A stretch of DNA of 8,234 nt from the NCBI GenBank assembly GCA_016196905.1, contig JACPWV010000080.1, positions 1 to 8,234 on the forward strand, in the 5' to 3' direction. Both the position numbers and the translations under genes were made by a program. Below, piece by piece: positions 4,621 through 8,234 of the stretch (position 1 is its first letter; each line of letters starts with the position of its first letter). Source of the stretch: Chloroflexota bacterium (lineage in GTDB: Bacteria > Chloroflexota > Anaerolineae > UBA7937 > JACPPX01). Below the pieces are notes generated by a model that did not search any database, had not been told where the DNA came from, and was given only the letters and a program-made list of their open reading frames with translations.

Positions 4621-7614
4621 ATGCCTCAAAATAAGATCGTCGTGCGCGGGGCGCGCGAGCACAACCTGAAAAATATCGACGTGGACATCCCTCGCGATAA
4701 GTTCGTGGTGATCACGGGGCTCTCCGGCTCGGGCAAGTCCTCCTTGGCCTTCGATACCATCTACGCCGAGGGCCAGCGCCGCTACGTGGAATCCTTGTCG
4801 GCCTACGCGCGGCAATTCCTGGGCCAGATGGAGAAACCGGACGTGGACCAGATCGAGGGCTTATCGCCGGCTGTCTCCATCGATCAAAAAGGGGCCTCCC
4901 ATAACCCGCGTTCCACCGTGGGCACGGTGACCGAGATCTACGACTACCTGCGCCTGTTGTACGCCCGTATCGGCCGACCCCACTGCTACAACTGCGGCCG
5001 ACCCATTACCCAACAATCGGCGGAACAGATCGTCGACGCGGTCACGAATTTACCCGCGGGCAGCAAGATCATGATCCTCACTCCGCTGATCAAAGATCGC
5101 AAAGGCCACCACCAAAAAGTCTTCGAGGATATCCGCAAGGCTGGCTTCGTGCGCGTGCGCGTGGATAAAAAGATCTACGATGTGGACCAGGCGCCCCAGC
5201 TGGATCGCTACAAGATGCACACCATCGAGGCGGTGGTCGATCGCTTGGTCATCCCTGATGCCCACCCGCCTGAGGCGGGCGATGGCGCCCAGAAAGGGGA
5301 AGCATCCGAGGAGCGAAAAGCGCTGCGCTCTCGCCTGACCGATTCCATCGAGACCGCCCTGAAGCTGGGGGACGGTGTGGTGGTAGTGCACAACGCCTCG
5401 GCCCATCCGCCTCAGGACCTGCTCTTCTCCGAACACATGGCCTGCGTGCACTGCGGGATCAGCCTGGGGGAGATCGAGCCCCGCACCTTCTCCTTCAACA
5501 GCCCTCACGGGGCCTGCCCGACTTGTCAGGGCCTGGGCACGCGCATGGAGATCGACCCCGACCTGGTCATGCCCAACAAAGAGTTATCCCTGGCGGAGGG
5601 GGCCATCCAGCCCTGGAGCCGCTCCGCCACCAGCGAGACCTATTATTACCAGCTGATCAAGGCAGTGGCGGAGCACTACGGCTTCTCCATCAACGTGCCG
5701 GTCAAGCAGCTCAAGCCGAAGCACCTGGAGTGGATCCTGTATGGCACCGGCGATCAACTGATCACCCTGCGCTACCGCAACCAATACGGACGCCTGCGCG
5801 AATACGACACCACCTTCGAGGGCGTCATCCACAACCTGGAGCGCCGCTATGAAGAGACTTCATCCGACTATATTCGCTGGGAGATCGAACATTACATGAC
5901 CACCCGCCCCTGCCCGGCCTGCGGGGGAAAGCGGCTCAAGCCGGAGAGCTTAGCGGTTCGCATCGCCGATCGTTCGATCACCGCTGTCACCGCCCTGTCG
6001 GTCAAGGAGGCCCTGCGCTTTTTCCAGGCGCTTCCTGAGCAGCTCAGCGAACGCGAGCTGGCCATCGCCAAGCAGATCCTCAAGGAGATCACTGCCCGCC
6101 TGAACTTCATGGTCGATGTGGGCCTGGATTATTTGACCTTGGATCGATCGGCCACCACCTTGTCGGGGGGCGAGGCGCAGCGCATCCGACTGGCGACTCA
6201 GATCGGCTCACAGCTGATGGGGGTCATCTACATCCTGGACGAGCCCTCCATCGGTCTGCATCAGCGCGACAATGCGCGGCTCATCCGCACCTTGCAGCAG
6301 ATGCGCGATCTGGGCAACACCCTGTTGGTGGTGGAACACGATGAGGAGACCATGCGCTCCGCGGATTGGATCATCGATCTGGGACCGGGGGCGGGCGAGC
6401 ACGGCGGTCGGGTGGTGGTGGCCGGGCCGGTGGAGAGTGTCATCGCCCATCCCGAGTCGATCACGGGTCAATACCTCTCCCGCAAAAAATCGATCCCTCT
6501 CCCGCCCCAGCGGCGACCGGGCAACGGGCAGTCTTTGATCGTGCGCGGGGCGGCGGAGAACAACCTTAAGCAGATCGATGTCCACATCCCGCTGGGCCGG
6601 TTCATGTGCATCACCGGCGTTTCGGGTTCAGGCAAAAGCACGCTCTTGGTAGAGGTGCTCTACAAGAAATTGGCTCAGATCTTGCATCGGGCCAAGGAGA
6701 AGCCAGGCCGGCTGGAGGGGATCGAGGGGGAGGAGCACCTGGACAAGGTGATCAATATCGATCAGTCCCCCATCGGTCGGACGCCCAGATCCAATCCCGG
6801 CACTTACACCAACGTCTTTACTCATATTCGCGATCTCTTCGCCACCCTGCCCGAAGCCAAGCTGCGCGGCTACAAGCCAGGGCGTTTCTCCTTCAACGTC
6901 AAGGGAGGCCGCTGCGAGGCCTGTCAAGGGGACGGCATCATCAAGATCGAGATGCACTTCCTGCCCGACATTTACGTGCCCTGTGAGGTGTGCAAGGGGA
7001 AGCGATTTAATCGCGAGACGCTGCAGATCCGCTACAAGGGAAAGAACATCTCCGAGGTGCTGGACATGACCGTGGAGGAGAACATGGAGTTCTTCTCCAA
7101 CATCCCCAAGATCCGGCGCAAGCTGGAGACGCTGTACGATGTAGGCCTGGGCTACATCAAGCTAGGCCAGCCCTCCACCACCCTCTCGGGCGGCGAGGCC
7201 CAGCGCATCAAACTCTCGCGGGAGCTGTCCAAGCGAGCGACCGGTCGCACGCTCTATATTCTCGACGAGCCCACCACGGGCTTGCATTTCGACGATGTGA
7301 AGAAACTGCTCAATGTGCTCAACCAATTCGTCGACGAGGGGAACACCGTGATCGTCATCGAGCATAACCTGGACGTGATCAAGAGCGCCGACTGGATCGT
7401 CGATTTGGGACCTGAGGGGGGCGATGCCGGCGGCTGGGTGGTCGCCGAGGGGACGCCCGAGGACTTGGCCCAGATGAAGCATTCTTATACCGGTCAGTTC
7501 CTGCACCAAATCCTTCTGGGCGGAGGCCTGACCGGCGTTCGTGAAGATGGCCATGGGCAAGAGGAGAAAACGGCTAAGAAAACTAAGAGAATGAAGGCAG
7601 AGGTTGGAGATTAG
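4621..7614 (+). CDS. uvrA: Excinuclease ABC subunit UvrA
   Basis: The DNA-damage sensor of nucleotide excision repair. A UvrA dimer scans DNA with UvrB, using two ABC ATPase modules. Module 1 has Walker A GLSGSGKS (33-40), signature LSGGEAQR (514-521) and Walker B ILDEPS (D540, E541). Module 2 has GVSGSGKS (666-673), signature LSGGEAQR (855-862) and Walker B ILDEPT (D882, E883), followed by VIEHN. Zinc-binding Cys pairs are C275/C278 with C299/C302, and C765/C768 with C788/C791; further pairs are C122/C125 and C431/C434. At 997 residues it is longer than the usual 940-960. An insert around 212-232 (including [13 protein letters not shown]) contains a 15-nt palindrome. A basic, low-complexity tail (about 980-997, [17 protein letters not shown]) follows the normal end near GQFLHQIL. 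The ATG is preceded by AGGG (4611-4614), 6 bases away. No SOS box is visible just upstream. The sequence looks Chloroflexota-like from memory. Confidence 0.97.
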   Translation: MPQNKIVVRGAREHNLKNIDVDIPRDKFVVITGLSGSGKSSLAFDTIYAEGQRRYVESLSAYARQFLGQMEKPDVDQIEGLSPAVSIDQKGASHNPRSTVGTVTEIYDYLRLLYARIGRPHCYNCGRPITQQSAEQIVDAVTNLPAGSKIMILTPLIKDRKGHHQKVFEDIRKAGFVRVRVDKKIYDVDQAPQLDRYKMHTIEAVVDRLVIPDAHPPEAGDGAQKGEASEERKALRSRLTDSIETALKLGDGVVVVHNASAHPPQDLLFSEHMACVHCGISLGEIEPRTFSFNSPHGACPTCQGLGTRMEIDPDLVMPNKELSLAEGAIQPWSRSATSETYYYQLIKAVAEHYGFSINVPVKQLKPKHLEWILYGTGDQLITLRYRNQYGRLREYDTTFEGVIHNLERRYEETSSDYIRWEIEHYMTTRPCPACGGKRLKPESLAVRIADRSITAVTALSVKEALRFFQALPEQLSERELAIAKQILKEITARLNFMVDVGLDYLTLDRSATTLSGGEAQRIRLATQIGSQLMGVIYILDEPSIGLHQRDNARLIRTLQQMRDLGNTLLVVEHDEETMRSADWIIDLGPGAGEHGGRVVVAGPVESVIAHPESITGQYLSRKKSIPLPPQRRPGNGQSLIVRGAAENNLKQIDVHIPLGRFMCITGVSGSGKSTLLVEVLYKKLAQILHRAKEKPGRLEGIEGEEHLDKVINIDQSPIGRTPRSNPGTYTNVFTHIRDLFATLPEAKLRGYKPGRFSFNVKGGRCEACQGDGIIKIEMHFLPDIYVPCEVCKGKRFNRETLQIRYKGKNISEVLDMTVEENMEFFSNIPKIRRKLETLYDVGLGYIKLGQPSTTLSGGEAQRIKLSRELSKRATGRTLYILDEPTTGLHFDDVKKLLNVLNQFVDEGNTVIVIEHNLDVIKSADWIVDLGPEGGDAGGWVVAEGTPEDLAQMKHSYTGQFLHQILLGGGLTGVREDGHGQEEKTAKKTKRMKAEVGD
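5265..5279. repeat. 15-nt palindrome inside uvrA
   Basis: CCCGCCTGAGGCGGG has perfect 7-base arms around a single G. Its 13-base core differs from the phosphatase copies only in the centre base (G for C, which is the same core read on the other strand). It encodes HPPEAG (residues 215-220) in a stretch that is extra compared with typical UvrA, between the conserved VVDRL segment and the [10 protein letters not shown] segment. Confidence 0.8.
5406..5417. repeat. Possible decayed copy of the palindrome in uvrA
   Basis: TCCGCCTCAGGA matches the phosphatase palindrome TCCGCCTCAGGCGGA except that CGG is missing near the 3' end. It encodes part of AHPPQD, echoing AHPPEAG 140 bases upstream. A match this short in GC-rich coding DNA could be chance. 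Confidence 0.35.
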
Positions 7615-7714
7615 AAGTTGGACGTCGGAAGGAAGAGGGGAAGAAATATCAGCATCAGCCACCAAAGTCGCGATAGCCGAATCTGAGCTGTCGCGCGCTC
7701 TTTTGTGCGATCAC
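7615..7714. other. uvrA-glycosylase intergenic region
   Basis: The first 40 bases are purine-rich on the + strand and continue the composition of the uvrA tail, with GTTGGA twice (7603-7622 region). I see no T-run terminator and no convincing promoter, so transcription from uvrA may continue into the glycosylase gene. Confidence 0.4.
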
Positions 7715-7719
7715 GGTGA
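7715..7719 (+). promoter_or_regulatory. Shine-Dalgarno-like site favouring ATG 7725
   Basis: GGTGA lies 5 bases before the ATG at 7725. An in-frame GTG at 7716 is the only earlier start; it overlaps this site and has no purine-rich sequence ahead of it. The ATG is therefore preferred, with a difference of only three residues. Confidence 0.4.
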
Positions 7720-7724
7720 AATCG

Positions 7725-8171
7725 ATGGGCCGCGTAGTCTCCAAGAAACGGTCGACCAATAGCCAGACTGCCGAGCCCTGCTTCGTGCGGGGGCGCAAAC
7801 CGAAGAACGACGACGGCTACTTCGAGGGGCTGACCCACCAGATCTTCCAGGCCGGCCTCAACTACCAAATGGTGCAGGACAAGTGGCCCGCTTTCCAGAA
7901 AGCCCTCTCCCGATTCAATGTCGCGCGAGTCGCTAATTACACTCCAGAACGCATCGACCGGTTGCTAGCCAACCAGGCGATTATTCGCAACGGACGCAAG
8001 ATCGAGGCCACCGTCTACAACGCGCGGGCCTTCATGGCCATTCAGCGCGAATACGGTTCGTTCCGAAAGTACCTGCGTTCCTGGGATGGGGCTAAATTCG
8101 ACGCACTGCAGAGGGACCTCATCAAGCGATTCAAGCACGTGGGCCCTTCGGCCGCCCAGTGGTTCCTGTAG
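7725..8171 (+). CDS. 3-methyladenine DNA glycosylase I-like protein, probably truncated
   Basis: A 148-residue protein of the methyladenine glycosylase (Tag-like, HhH-GPD superfamily) group, which excises alkylated bases in base excision repair. Visible family landmarks are NDDGYFEGLTHQIFQAGL (28-45), corresponding to the substrate-pocket helix QAGLSW of E. coli Tag. IIRNGRKIEATVYNARAF (86-103) matches the IIRHRGKIQAIIGNARAY segment, and FKHVGPSAA (136-144) matches FKFVGTT. The Cys/His zinc ligands of E. coli Tag are absent. By my hand alignment, the pocket Glu of Tag is Gln here and the pocket Trp is Tyr. The frame stops at TAG 8169-8171 after QWFL. Read past the stop, the next 14 codons give SVDERVPGLERYKP and then TAG at 8214-8216. 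This resembles the 'FLYSVGEEVP' ending of related proteins, so the first TAG looks like a nonsense mutation. The GTG at 7716 is an alternative start. The gene begins about 110 bases after uvrA, which is also a repair gene. Confidence 0.75.
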   Translation: MGRVVSKKRSTNSQTAEPCFVRGRKPKNDDGYFEGLTHQIFQAGLNYQMVQDKWPAFQKALSRFNVARVANYTPERIDRLLANQAIIRNGRKIEATVYNARAFMAIQREYGSFRKYLRSWDGAKFDALQRDLIKRFKHVGPSAAQWFL

Positions 8172-8216
8172 AGCGTGGACGAGCGGGTGCCCGGGCTGGA
8201 GCGCTACAAGCCTTAG
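8172..8216 (+). pseudogene. In-frame continuation of the glycosylase after the amber codon
   Basis: Fourteen further codons continue in the glycosylase frame beyond TAG 8169-8171 to a second TAG at 8214-8216. They encode SVDERVPGLERYKP. The fit of FL-stop-SVDE-x-VP to the remembered FL-Y-SVGE-x-VP consensus suggests that a Tyr codon became TAG by one base change. No other feature is seen to the right edge. Confidence 0.45.
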
Positions 8217-8234
8217 GAGATCCGCCTCGCCCCG

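Noticed and set aside
8214..8234. TCCGCCTC near the right edge as another palindrome copy
   Set aside because: Only the left arm is present and the following bases (GCCCCG) do not complete the inverted repeat.

Overview
The window is GC-rich, with genes packed head to tail on the + strand. It looks like a fragment of an environmental bacterium, most like Chloroflexota (Anaerolineae-type). This rests on remembered resemblance of the dynamin-like GTPase and the UvrA sequence, not on a search. One feature does not fit: the extreme left edge carries, on the minus strand, a short open stretch that reads like part of an Acidobacteriota-style TonB-dependent receptor. That would require a diderm host, a transfer remnant or an assembly junction.

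Layout. 1-170 (-): receptor-like remnant with no start codon. 278-1996 (+): complete bacterial dynamin-like GTPase. 2076-2842 (+): inositol-monophosphatase-family gene broken by a perfect 50-bp tandem duplication (2257-2356), and apparently also missing about 40 central residues. 2843-2995: short intergenic region. 2996-3634 (+, TTG start): short cation diffusion facilitator without the usual C-terminal domain. 3658-4608 (+): unrecognised polytopic membrane protein with an internal repeat and a clearly lower GC content than its neighbours. 4621-7614 (+): excinuclease subunit UvrA, complete, with a small insertion and a basic tail. 7725-8171 (+): 3-methyladenine DNA glycosylase-family gene that seems to end at a premature amber codon.

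How the genes relate. The transporter, the membrane protein and uvrA are separated by only 23 and 12 bases, each with its own Shine-Dalgarno sequence, so they may be co-transcribed. UvrA and the downstream glycosylase are both DNA-repair functions (nucleotide and base excision repair), about 110 bases apart. The GTPase and the broken phosphatase share a strand but have no obvious common function.

The most notable structure is a 15-nt palindrome, (T/C)CCGCCT-S-AGGCGG(A/G). It occurs inside two unrelated reading frames, three times in the phosphatase and once in uvrA, plus a probable decayed copy in uvrA, each time in a spot that looks like an insertion relative to the family. In the phosphatase it lies within the 50-bp unit whose duplication breaks the frame. 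I found no CRISPR array, rRNA, tRNA, transposase or defence system, and no convincing new multi-gene system.
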